A stretch of 19,051 bases of DNA from CAYTCZ01 sp964436315 (GCA_964436315.1 CAYTCZ010000074.1:1-19051); one strand, 5' to 3'; numbered from the stretch's first letter, positions 1-7,246 are shown. Program-made: numbers and translations. The notes: generated from the letters alone by a model not told the origin.

Positions 1-66
1 GCGCCGCGTCTCAGCCGCCAGCCGGGGGTGCTGCACCTACCGGGATAGGCTCTAACAGGCCGCGCG

Positions 67-122
67 GGCAGTGCCAACGAAGGTTCGGCGCAAACCACTC
101 GTTCGTTAGCCCGCGGACTGCC
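67..122 (+). promoter_or_regulatory. Possible structured 5' leader upstream of the CpaE-like gene
   Basis: Three nested perfect stems can be drawn: GGCAGT (67-72) with ACTGCC (117-122), AACGAA (76-81) with TTCGTT (102-107), and GGTT (82-85) with AACC (93-96). The stack ends about 77 bases before the ATG at 200. It does not match a riboswitch class that I can recognise; the GEMM c-di-GMP consensus was considered and did not fit. The stems are short, so chance pairing in GC-rich DNA is possible. The rest of 1-199 holds no gene that I can support. Confidence 0.25.
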
Positions 123-199
123 GACAACCGTTAGAAGCAGCAAGGCAGGCTCACGCGCCTCGCGAAAAACCCCTGGCGGCAAACTGGGAGGTAGCAGAA

Positions 200-1369
200 A
201 TGACTGGCGGCGCCGACTCCGCCGAGACCGTCGCTTCGCCGGCAGGCGATGAGACGAGGGTGGTTCTTACCGGGACTTGTGAAGGTCTCGCGGACGTGTT
301 CAGGGCGCTTGGAGAGCACCCTGCGATCGAACTTGCCGGCTGGAGAGAGGACGTCCGAAAGGCGTCTGAGCTTCTCGTCCGTACACGCCCCGCGGTCGTC
401 TTGCACGGAGCGCGCGAGACGGATCGACTCCTTGCCGACCTCGCAGTGATACGAGAGTGTTCTCAAGCTGCGGTCGTCGTGGCGACCTCGCCTCACGAAA
501 GCTCGATCATCGAGCGGTCGTTCGATGCCAACGTCGCCGATGTTCTCCTTCTCCCTCAGGAACCGGAAAGCATCGTCTTCGCGGTGCGAAAAGCGGCTCG
601 AGGCGTGCCGGGTGGAAGCGTCGTCGAGCGGGCATCCGAGGAACCAGGTCGACTCCTGACGGTGTTCGCTCCGCGTGGTGGCTCGGGAAAATCCGTGATC
701 GCAACGAACGTGGCGATCGCACTATCGCTCCTCGGAAGACGCACGCTCCTTCTCGATCTCGACATCGGTTTTGGTAGCTGCTCGCTCCTTCTCGGGATGG
801 CACCGGATCTGACACTGTCAGATCTGACCGAAAGTCCCGGAGCGCTTGACGACGACAAGCTCGCCGGCTATACGACCAGACATCCGTCCGGCCTCGACGT
901 TCTGCCGGCTCCGGTGCGGCCGGAGGACTTTCGCTCCGTCACGGAAGACAAGGTGAAGCGCATACTCCACGTCGCGAGAGCACAGTACGAAGCTGTCGTC
1001 GTTGACACGTCCTCGCTCTTCTACGACGCGATGCTGGCGACGCTCGATCGCACGGACGAACTGATCCTCGTTTGCAGCCCAGATCTCCCGAGTATCGAGA
1101 ATGTTCGAAAGAGCCTCGAGACCCTCGACTTGCTCTCGTTTCCCATCGAGAGGATCCGGCTCGTGGTCAATCAGCCGAACCCTGACCACGCCCTGAGCAC
1201 AGCCGAGGTAAGCGAAGGGGTCGGACTCGACGCGACGACAACGATCCCGTACGACCCCGGGGTTCCCGCCGAGGCGAATCGCGGCAACGCACCGGTGCTT
1301 CGCGGGAAGGGAGGCTTCGCCCGCGCGGTCCGGCAGATGACCCAGTCACTCGTTCCTAGCGACTCGTAA
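200..1369 (+). CDS. CpaE/TadZ-like MinD-family ATPase with receiver-like N-terminus
   Basis: The 389-residue product is a P-loop ATPase of the ParA/MinD group, closest in layout to CpaE/TadZ, which place Flp/Tad pilus machinery at the cell membrane. Residues 20-135 look like a degenerate response-regulator fold (VVLTGTCEGL, then AVVVATSPHE and DVLLLPQEPE, in the order of the beta strands). The ATPase part begins near 150: a deviant Walker A with R159-GGSGKS, a switch segment LLLDLDIGFGS at 183-193 and a Walker B-like VVVDTS. The usual Lys two residues before the GxGKS loop is Arg, as is common in CpaE proteins. The ATG has a good ribosome site, GGGAGG, 9-14 bases upstream. No other tad/cpa gene lies in the window, so the pilus role is inferred; a general polarity or partition ATPase is the alternative. 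Confidence 0.8.
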   Translation: MTGGADSAETVASPAGDETRVVLTGTCEGLADVFRALGEHPAIELAGWREDVRKASELLVRTRPAVVLHGARETDRLLADLAVIRECSQAAVVVATSPHESSIIERSFDANVADVLLLPQEPESIVFAVRKAARGVPGGSVVERASEEPGRLLTVFAPRGGSGKSVIATNVAIALSLLGRRTLLLDLDIGFGSCSLLLGMAPDLTLSDLTESPGALDDDKLAGYTTRHPSGLDVLPAPVRPEDFRSVTEDKVKRILHVARAQYEAVVVDTSSLFYDAMLATLDRTDELILVCSPDLPSIENVRKSLETLDLLSFPIERIRLVVNQPNPDHALSTAEVSEGVGLDATTTIPYDPGVPAEANRGNAPVLRGKGGFARAVRQMTQSLVPSDS

Positions 1370-1475
1370 CACAGCGACGCCATCTCGTTGCACTTGCTGC
1401 TTTCCAGCGGCTTGCTGCATTCTGTCCCAGCCAGTGAGATAGGGTTGCTCCGAGCTTTCCATCGGGACGGTAAAC

Positions 1476-2765
1476 GTGAGAGCAGAGGGAGATGCCGAGC
1501 GGCTGAACCGTTTGGCGAGCGGTAGCTATCACCAGCGCCCGGAGATGCTCGTCGCCGTCGCGCTCGCCGGGGCGGCGGTCGTCATCAGCGCGGCCATGGC
1601 ACTCGTATTCGGCGTCTTCGCCGGCACGGCCCACGCCGCTCCCTGTCCCGACCCCTCCGAGACGATAAGACCTGCAGTCGGGTTCTCAGGCGACGACTGT
1701 GCTCGCACTCTCGCGGCCGCGGCAGACGACGATGATGACGATGACGACGACGGTGGCTCGAGGTGGAAGGACTTCGACGGCGACGGGATCCAGAATCGAG
1801 ACGACAACTGCTGGTGGGATCGGAACCCCGACCAAGAAGACCTCGATGGAGACGGCCGAGGAGATGCTTGCGATCCGGACGTCGACGGAGATGGCGTCAG
1901 AAACACGCGTGACAACTGCCCGACCGTGGGGAACCGAGACCAGCAGGATGAGGACGGAGACGGGATCGGCGATGCATGCACCCCAGCCCCATCACCCTCG
2001 CCCAGTCAACCGCCGGCGCCGCCGGCAACTGCCGTTGAGCCAGGAACGACGCCGGCGGTGACGAAAGAAACCCTGGCACGGGACCTCGCAGCTCCAAGCC
2101 TCGGCCAAGCCCTCACCGCCGCCCCGCACTTCCGCTGGGCAGTTCGGCCGGACGCCCGTTACTACAACTTGCAGCTCTATCGGATGACGGATGGACAACG
2201 CACGACCGCACAAGCACCGTCGCCCCGCTCGATCAAGATCCTGAGCACCTGGCCGATTCGCCCGAACTACGCGATGCCGGTCAGGTGGATATTCGAAGGC
2301 CAGGTCAATCGGCTCTCCCCCGGGACGTACGAATGGTTTGTGTGGCCGGGAATCGGCGCGCGGGAGGCATCTCAGTTTGGTCCGCTCGTCGGCGAGAGTA
2401 GCTTCACGATCGTCGAAGGCGCCAAGCTGACCAGGACACTCAAAGGCAGCCGGCGTGCCGACGCCATGTCGGGTGGCCCATGGAGCGACAGGCTGGCGGG
2501 CGGTCGGGGCAGCGATCAGCTCTCCAGAGGACGCGGGCCCGACCTGCTTCAGGGAGGAAAGGGCCATGATCTCGTCACCGGTGGAAAAGGCGCTGATTTT
2601 CTCGTGGGCGGGCCGGGCCGAGATCGACTCCTCGGAGGCCCAGGAGAGGATCACATCGTCTCGAAAGACGGTCGGCGCGACGTCGTCAACTGTGGCACCG
2701 GCGAAGATCGTGTTATCGCGGACAAGACCGACCGGGTCGCGGCCAACTGCGAGCTCGTCTGGTAG
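1476..2765 (+). CDS. Secreted calcium-binding protein: thrombospondin type 3 plus RTX-like repeats
   Basis: This 429-residue protein starts at GTG. After a 23-residue cytosolic-looking stretch comes one hydrophobic segment (MLVAVALAGAAVVISAAMAL onwards) ending in AHA-A near residue 55, a plausible signal-peptidase site. A run of nine Asp (about 84-92) leads into thrombospondin type 3 calcium loops (DFDGDGIQNRDDNC, DLDGDGRGDACDPD, DVDGDGVRNTRDNC, DEDGDGIGDAC). A Pro-rich linker follows, then a beta-rich domain near 210-310 with a YEWFVWPG motif. The end, about 320-429, holds RTX/hemolysin-type nonapeptides (GGRGSDQL, GGKGHDLV, GGKGADFL, GGPGRDRL, GGPGEDHI) and closes with a Cys pair. Both repeat types bind calcium in known families, so an extracellular matrix or adhesion role is likely. 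No type I secretion genes are nearby; Sec export fits the N-terminus better. The start is uncertain: the ribosome site is weak (GGACGG). Confidence 0.78.
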   Translation: MRAEGDAERLNRLASGSYHQRPEMLVAVALAGAAVVISAAMALVFGVFAGTAHAAPCPDPSETIRPAVGFSGDDCARTLAAAADDDDDDDDDGGSRWKDFDGDGIQNRDDNCWWDRNPDQEDLDGDGRGDACDPDVDGDGVRNTRDNCPTVGNRDQQDEDGDGIGDACTPAPSPSPSQPPAPPATAVEPGTTPAVTKETLARDLAAPSLGQALTAAPHFRWAVRPDARYYNLQLYRMTDGQRTTAQAPSPRSIKILSTWPIRPNYAMPVRWIFEGQVNRLSPGTYEWFVWPGIGAREASQFGPLVGESSFTIVEGAKLTRTLKGSRRADAMSGGPWSDRLAGGRGSDQLSRGRGPDLLQGGKGHDLVTGGKGADFLVGGPGRDRLLGGPGEDHIVSKDGRRDVVNCGTGEDRVIADKTDRVAANCELVW

Positions 2766-2819
2766 CCGCAACCCGCGCGGGTCGGCTAGGAACGCTCGAG
2801 TCTGGGTACATAGACCGGT

Positions 2820-2877
2820 GAGGGGGTCGGCCCCGAGCTGGACGCCGCAGCCAGCTCGTCCGGGACCCGGCCCCCTC
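2820..2877 (+). terminator. Long hairpin after the calcium-binding protein gene
   Basis: GAGGGGGTCGG (2820-2830) pairs with CCGGCCCCCTC (2867-2877), allowing one G:U, and inside it CGAGCTGG (2834-2841) pairs with CCAGCTCG (2851-2858). The hairpin starts 55 bases after the stop codon at 2765. There is no U-run after it on the plus strand, so it may be a U-tract-less terminator or an RNA-stabilising structure. A run of six A at 2899-2904 would read as a T-run on the minus strand, but lies on the wrong side to serve a minus-strand transcript. Confidence 0.45.
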
Positions 2878-2963
2878 ATGGTGTCTCGGTCCCCTCCAAA
2901 AAACTGATCGCAATTTGCGAAAGCATCGCTCGCGACTCGCCAGCCGAGCCGTTACGGTTGCAC

Positions 2964-3404
2964 CCTCGACCTCGTAGCTCGCGATGGCTACGGGGTCGTG
3001 GAGTGGGATGGGTCGGTTCCCGGGGCTGCGGCCCCACCGGGATGGGAGCCGACTCTTCTCCTTTCGGGCGCCGAGCTTCGCGCGCGGCGCGGCTCAGGAT
3101 GGCAAGTCCGAAGAAGGGGTTGACGCGGCAACGGCGTAAGCGAAGAGGCCGGGCGGCGGCTCATGTCCGAGTCCCGGCGGGCGTGAGGCCAACCGTCGCC
3201 CGGCATCTTCATCTCTCACCTTCGGCATCCGCCCGCCTCGCCTTGAGCCCCGGACTCGCGCCTCTGGGCGGCTGACGCTCCCGGCCGGCGAAGCCGGCCT
3301 CTCGCCGCCAGCCTGCCGCCGCTGGCGGCAGGATCCTGCTCTCGCGACCCTTGCCCTGCCTTACCGCACCGTCCTGCGGGGCTCGCTGGCCTCTTCGCCA
3401 GCGA
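2964..3404. other. Hairpin-rich non-coding block, candidate structured RNA or repeat element
   Basis: At least six strong stems occur in succession: 2967-2978/2987-2998 (12 bp, one G:U, 8-base loop); 3012-3021/3044-3053 (10 bp, one G:U) enclosing 3022-3026/3031-3035; 3148-3158/3194-3204 (11 bp, one G:U); 3283-3289/3293-3299 (7 bp, GAA loop); 3312-3320/3324-3332 (9 bp, perfect, 3-base loop); 3383-3390/3397-3404 (8 bp, perfect, 6-base loop). The reading frames across it are low-complexity Arg/Pro/Ala and look non-coding. The block lies between two convergent transcription units, so it could be a 3' untranslated element of either, a dispersed palindromic repeat, or an independent RNA. The strand cannot be fixed from the sequence alone, and I recognise no known RNA class. 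Confidence 0.45.
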
Positions 3405-3405
3405 C

Positions 3406-3444
3406 GACCCAGAAGGCCCGAGGCCGACCCAGAGACCCGAGGCC
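3406..3444. repeat. Two-copy tandem repeat of about 20 bp
   Basis: Copy 1 at 3406-3425 and copy 2 at 3426-3444 share GACCCAGA and CCCGAGGCC and differ by a few bases. The second copy ends exactly where the stop codon of the DUF1059-like gene begins (3445-3447, minus strand). Confidence 0.6.
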
Positions 3445-3645
3445 CTACCGACGCGGCGAGTCTTGCTGAGTCTTGTCTTCAGACACCGGGACGGCGCCCG
3501 CGAGGATGAACTCCTCGAGCTCGAAGCTTCCGTGAGCCTCGGCGACGTGCGTCTGGACGGCGGAGACAAGCTCTTCGTCGGACTCGGCCTCCGCCCGAAA
3601 GGTGCAGCCGGCCTCGAGGCAGTCAAAGCGCTTCAGCGACGCCAA
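3445..3645 (-). CDS. DUF1059-like small Cys/His protein
   Basis: This 66-residue protein has the pattern of the DUF1059 family: an early C-x4-C (DCLEAGC, Cys9 and Cys14) followed by a helix with two His (Gln-Thr-His33 and EAHG, His38) that could form a metal site. The acidic C-terminal tail SFELEEFILAG is typical of the family. The start is TTG at 3645, chosen because GGGGGAA lies about 9 bases upstream and the family begins just before the Cys motif; there is no ATG or GTG close by. It begins 19 bp after the stop of the R2lox gene, so the two are probably co-transcribed. The function of the family is unknown; a metal-linked partner of the upstream oxidase is only a guess. Confidence 0.7.
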   Translation of the reverse strand: MASLKRFDCLEAGCTFRAEAESDEELVSAVQTHVAEAHGSFELEEFILAGAVPVSEDKTQQDSPRR

Positions 3646-3664
3646 AACGTCGTTCCCCCGCTTA

Positions 3665-4762
3665 CTACCCCGCCTCGACTCCCACGACGAAGTCGATCGT
3701 CGGGTCGAGGATCTGGTCGATGAGGGTCTGGTCCGGCGTGACCCCCATCTCCCGACAGCGGTTTCTGTAATGACGAACCTTCTGGACTTGGTATTTCTCC
3801 AGGTCGAGGCCAGGGACGGCTTTCTGATACTCGACGAGGCCGACGATATTCGCACGGAACTCGTCAAATACGGCGTGGACGAGCGCCTCATACTCGGGGG
3901 TCTTCTCGACGAGCTGCCGAATTGCAGCCGTGCCGAAGGTGATGTGGCGACCCTCATCGGCCAGGATGTGTCGAAAGCCGTGCTTCAACGTCGGCAGGGC
4001 CTGCCAGAGATCGACGCTGTCGATCACGATCTCGTAGGAAGGCATCGTCAGCACGCCCTCCGCAAAAGCGTTGTAGAGAGTGGCAAAGCGAACGAAGCTC
4101 GGCTCGATCTCTTCGGCTTCGCCGCGAGCAACAGCGTCCGTCAATTCGCGTCCGTATCGCGGCAGGCCCTCGTGCAGGACCTCTTTCAACTCGAATCGGC
4201 CGGTGGGATCCACCGTGGCCTCCCGCTCGAGGAAGTAGGGCTCGAGCTCGGCCGGCTCGAGGATCCCGACAACTCGCTCGTGCCAGAGAGCGAAGAACTC
4301 CGAGTGCTTCGCCTCTTCCATGAGGAACGTCGACAGAAACATCGTCCAGTCGTAGTGGCCGAGAGCTCGAGCCGCCGCCAGCATCGGGACCAGCTCATCG
4401 GTCACACGCTGTTCACCGGCGAAGAATCGGACGGTGATTCCGAGTAAACCTCGCTTTTGACTCTCCGACAGCCGTTGCCAATCCTCGGCGTCCTGCGCAT
4501 AGTCGAGGTCGCGCGGACTCCAGACCGCGTTGATCGCCTTCTCGTACTTGCGATAGATCGATCCGGCCATCATGTGGCGGGTGAAATGAAACTCCCGGCC
4601 ATGGCCCTCGTTCCCGTGCGTCGGGACGTCGATCTCCGTCATGGTCAGCCACGACAAATCGTAAACCGAGTTGCTCGCCCGGGCTGCTGGTGGGTCGAAG
4701 ACGGGAACGCTCGCCCGGTTCCAGGTGTAATCCGAGGAAGAGACTGCCGGGGCGCTCGACAT
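3665..4762 (-). CDS. R2-like ligand-binding oxidase (R2lox), ferritin-like di-metal protein
   Basis: This 365-residue protein belongs to the ribonucleotide reductase R2 superfamily. The di-metal ligands are all visible: E117 (AGEQRV), E150 and H153 (MEEAKH), E235 (NAFAEG), E270 and H273 (ADEGRH). R2lox proteins carry a Mn/Fe site and form a Val-Tyr ether cross-link; the matching residues are present here, V120 three after the first Glu and Y230 five before E235, as in Mycobacterium tuberculosis Rv0233 recalled from memory. The R2lox core (NAVWSPRDLDYAQD) begins near residue 78. The first 70 residues are an unusual extension, so Met41 or Met64 could be the true start; no site has a clear Shine-Dalgarno. 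Its substrate is unknown. The presence of the cross-link Val/Tyr pair argues against a class I reductase R2 subunit. Confidence 0.82.
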   Translation of the reverse strand: MSSAPAVSSSDYTWNRASVPVFDPPAARASNSVYDLSWLTMTEIDVPTHGNEGHGREFHFTRHMMAGSIYRKYEKAINAVWSPRDLDYAQDAEDWQRLSESQKRGLLGITVRFFAGEQRVTDELVPMLAAARALGHYDWTMFLSTFLMEEAKHSEFFALWHERVVGILEPAELEPYFLEREATVDPTGRFELKEVLHEGLPRYGRELTDAVARGEAEEIEPSFVRFATLYNAFAEGVLTMPSYEIVIDSVDLWQALPTLKHGFRHILADEGRHITFGTAAIRQLVEKTPEYEALVHAVFDEFRANIVGLVEYQKAVPGLDLEKYQVQKVRHYRNRCREMGVTPDQTLIDQILDPTIDFVVGVEAG

Positions 4763-5172
4763 GCGGAAGGGAACAGTGCCACGCCGAATCTCGCGCCCGC
4801 GGTACGGAACGCGAATTTCGGCCGAGCCGTGGGAACCGCGACGGTCGTGGTGGCCGGCTCGCGCGGTGGTCGTCTTCGCCGTGATCGCGTGGCGATCGGT
4901 GCCGCGTTCGCCGTGCCACAGGCGCGCACGCAGATTCTCGAGGGGTTCGAAGTCGGAGGAATCACCGTCACACGGGTTGCCACGAGCCCCGAGACCTCCT
5001 CTGATGCCGACATGGGAACCCGGACACGCCGGTCGAAGGGGCCAACTCCCGCGTCACACTCGAGCGTGCGGAGTCCAGCTCACGAATCGTTTACAGCGCC
5101 GAGCGGTTCTGTCGGCGTGCGGCCGGTACTAGCCGAGGCTAGAGATTCGAGCCCAGCCGACGACTTCGGGCA
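4763..5172. other. Stretch without a supported gene upstream of R2lox
   Basis: Long frames exist on both strands, but they are Arg/Pro/Ala-rich with no recognisable family. They overlap the R2lox gene or run into the assembly gap. The stretch should contain the R2lox promoter; I could not pick a convincing -35/-10 pair. Its last 55 bases (5118-5172) repeat exactly after the gap. Confidence 0.4.
5118..5172 (+). repeat. 55-bp exact duplicate, copy before the gap
   Basis: It is identical to 5273-5327 over all 55 bases and abuts the N run. This is best read as an unmerged contig overlap, not as a biological repeat. Confidence 0.9.
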
Positions 5173-5272
5173 NNNNNNNNNNNNNNNNNNNNNNNNNNNN
5201 NNNNNNNNNNNNNNNNNNNNNNNNNNNNNNNNNNNNNNNNNNNNNNNNNNNNNNNNNNNNNNNNNNNNNNNN
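5173..5272. other. Assembly gap, 100 N
   Basis: This is a placeholder of exactly 100 N. Because its two flanks are the same 55-base sequence, the true gap may be zero, with position 5117 joining directly to 5273. Confidence 0.95.
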
Positions 5273-5327
5273 TGCGGCCGGTACTAGCCGAGGCTAGAGA
5301 TTCGAGCCCAGCCGACGACTTCGGGCA
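5273..5327 (+). repeat. 55-bp exact duplicate, copy after the gap
   Basis: It is identical to 5118-5172. This copy contains the C-terminal codons of the 37-residue membrane protein and is probably the only real copy. Confidence 0.9.
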
Positions 5328-5407
5328 GCAAGAAGGCTGAGCCCGCTCGTCAGCGCGACGAGTACCAAGCCGAGAAGTGCCCAGCTAAGCCAGTCGAACC
5401 AGTCCAT
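5294..5407 (-). CDS. 37-residue single-span membrane protein
   Basis: Reading the minus strand from ATG at 5407 gives 37 residues: MDWFDWLSW, one hydrophobic helix LLGLVLVALTSGLSLLAA (residues 11-28), then a basic tail RSRRLGSNL. The basic end suggests an inside C-terminus. A good ribosome site, GAAGAGG, lies about 6 bases before the ATG, which supports real translation despite the small size. It follows the flavoprotein gene by 156 bp on the same strand. I recognise no family. It could be a tiny anchor or regulator for a membrane complex, but nothing in the sequence shows this. Confidence 0.55.
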   Translation of the reverse strand: MDWFDWLSWALLGLVLVALTSGLSLLAARSRRLGSNL

Positions 5408-5563
5408 ATCGCCTCTTCGGATTCGACACCCTGGTCCGTAATGTCACCAGAACGGCGAGCGTTCCCAGCTACCGATAGGTGGGACGTCGCCCCCCGATCG
5501 GGTTGGCCGAAGACGCCGACTCACTCCCGCGCCGGGCCTCGTTCCCCGACGTGACGACAGATC

Positions 5564-7246
5564 TCAGTAGACCCGCTCTTGCGGCTGGTACTTCGTCATC
5601 CGAACCGGCGACCAGTCGAGTTCAGGACCACCGTCCTTCCACGTCACCATGGTGTGTCGGAGGAAGTTCTCGTCGTCGCGCTCCGGATAGTCGTAGGGCC
5701 GGGCATGCGCACCTCGACTCTCTCGGCGCGCCAGACCGGCGACCACCATGCAGGCCGCCAGTTCGAGCAGAAACTCGAGCTCCAACGCCTGGGTCAGGTC
5801 GCTGTTGAAGACGTCGCCCTTGTCGTCGACGACAACGTGGCCGTAGCGATCGCGCAGGGCACCCACGATCTGTCCTTGCTGCTCCATCTGATCCTCGCGC
5901 CGGAAGACGCCGAAGTTCTCGTGCATCGTGCCGGCCAGCTCGTCCCGAATGCCCCAGGGTCGTTCGCCTGACTCGCGATCGAGTAAAGCCTTCAAGTCGC
6001 GTTCGGCGTCGCTCACGGCTCCCTCCGGGACAGCGACCGTCGTGTTTTCGCTTGCCCAATCGGCAGCCGCTTGACCGGCACGCCGCCCGAACGTGATCGT
6101 CTCCATGAGGGCGTTCCCGCCGAGCCGATTTGCTCCGTGGCACGAGACGCATGCCACCTCACCGGCTGCGTAGAGGCCATCCACGACCGTCTTGCCCCAC
6201 AAATCGGTATCGACGCCACCCATGTGATAGTGCGAACCGGGCCGGACCGGGATCGGCTCGTAGATCGGGTCGACCCCTGCGAAGGTCATCGCCAGCTCGC
6301 GGGTGCCGTGGAGGCGGTCGAGGATGCGCTCAGCTCCGAGGTGACGGAGGTCGAGCAAGACGTTGCCGTCGATTCCACGACCCTCGTCGATCTCGGTTTG
6401 CTCGGCGCGGGAGATCACGTCGCGGCTCGCCAATTCCATCGTCTTGGGTGCATAGCGGGTGAGGAACCGCTCTCCCTCCGAATTGAACAGGTATGCCCCT
6501 TCGCCACGGCACCCCTCCGTGATCAGAATTCCGGTCGGCGCAAGCGTCGTGGGATGAAACTGCATCATCTCCATGTCCTTAAGCGGAACGCCGAGCCGGA
6601 GTGCCATTGCCATACCGTCGCCGGTGCAGGAGTACGCGTTGGTCGTCCCCACGTAGAGCCGGCCGGCACCCCCGGTGGCGAGGATCGCGGTCTTGGCACC
6701 GATCGTCTTGAGTCCACCGTTCAAGAGATCCCAGCAAATCACTCCCTGACAACGACCGTCGTTCTCGACCAGGCGCCACGCGAAGTACTCCTCGTAGACG
6801 AGCAGATCGCGCTTCAGTAGTTGTTCGTAGAGCACGTGAATGAGGACGTGCCCCGTAATGTCGGCCGCGTATGCGGTACGTGGCTCGCCGGCGGCCCCGA
6901 ACGGGCGCTGGGCAATGCGGCCATCATCGGTCCGCGAGAACACCGCTCCCCAGTGCTCCAACTGGTACACGTCGGCCGGTGCCTCGGTGCACAGGACTTC
7001 GATCGCGTCCTGGTCGCCGAGGTAATCCGACCCCTTGACGGTGTCGAACGTGTGCTTTTCGGGATCGTCTTCCGAGGCGTTGCCGAGCGCGGCATTGATC
7101 CCGCCCTCTGCCGCACCGGAATGGCTCCGGACGGGATGAATCTTCGAGACGATCGCGACGTCGGCGCCCGAGTCGTGAGCCTCGATCGCTGCCCGCATGC
7201 CCGCACAACCCGCTCCGACCACCAGCACGTCATGCATGGCATCCAT
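5564..7246 (-). CDS. sdhA: Succinate dehydrogenase/fumarate reductase flavoprotein subunit
   Basis: The product interconverts succinate and fumarate using FAD and normally passes electrons to an iron-sulfur SdhB subunit at the membrane. The N-terminus has the dinucleotide-binding DVLVVGAGCAGMRAAIEA. The segment RSHSGAAEGG carries the His that holds covalent FAD in this family. Further family motifs are FHPTTL, the catalytic-Arg segment TEGCRGEGAYLFN, RPGSHYHMGGV and GGNALMETITFGRRAG. A helical C-terminal domain with RRESRGAHAR follows. The length, 560 residues from ATG 7246, is near normal. I prefer ATG at 7246 over an in-frame TTG at 7264; ATG at 7237 is also possible. No sdhB, sdhC or sdhD gene is adjacent. 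L-aspartate oxidase (NadB) is a relative, but the motifs fit Sdh/Frd better. Confidence 0.88.
   Translation of the reverse strand: MDAMHDVLVVGAGCAGMRAAIEAHDSGADVAIVSKIHPVRSHSGAAEGGINAALGNASEDDPEKHTFDTVKGSDYLGDQDAIEVLCTEAPADVYQLEHWGAVFSRTDDGRIAQRPFGAAGEPRTAYAADITGHVLIHVLYEQLLKRDLLVYEEYFAWRLVENDGRCQGVICWDLLNGGLKTIGAKTAILATGGAGRLYVGTTNAYSCTGDGMAMALRLGVPLKDMEMMQFHPTTLAPTGILITEGCRGEGAYLFNSEGERFLTRYAPKTMELASRDVISRAEQTEIDEGRGIDGNVLLDLRHLGAERILDRLHGTRELAMTFAGVDPIYEPIPVRPGSHYHMGGVDTDLWGKTVVDGLYAAGEVACVSCHGANRLGGNALMETITFGRRAGQAAADWASENTTVAVPEGAVSDAERDLKALLDRESGERPWGIRDELAGTMHENFGVFRREDQMEQQGQIVGALRDRYGHVVVDDKGDVFNSDLTQALELEFLLELAACMVVAGLARRESRGAHARPYDYPERDDENFLRHTMVTWKDGGPELDWSPVRMTKYQPQERVY

Noticed and set aside
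67..122. c-di-GMP (GEMM) riboswitch before the CpaE-like gene
   Set aside because: Only the short string GCAAACC resembles the class; the GNRA loop, receptor and second helix are not there.
1992..2879. 295-residue minus-strand frame opposite the calcium-binding protein
   Set aside because: It is the shadow of the repeat-coding frame; no recognisable domain.
2958..3275. 105-residue plus-strand frame in the hairpin block
   Set aside because: Arg/Pro/Ala-rich, with no family match over its length and with strong RNA stems crossing it.
4645..5013. Minus-strand frame starting at 5013 with an AGAGGAGGT upstream of an internal GTG
   Set aside because: It overlaps the well-supported R2lox start by more than 100 bp in another frame and has low-complexity Arg/Pro content.
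4457..5287. 276-residue plus-strand frame running into the first gap
   Set aside because: Antisense to R2lox for its first part, Arg-rich after that, and it reads through the N run and the duplicated 55 bp.
5118..5327. Transposon target duplication or attachment site pair around the first gap
   Set aside because: 55 bp is too long for a target duplication and the copies touch a 100-N scaffold gap, so an assembly artefact explains it.
6071..6820. 249-residue plus-strand frame inside the sdhA-like gene
   Set aside because: Antisense shadow of a highly conserved flavoprotein.
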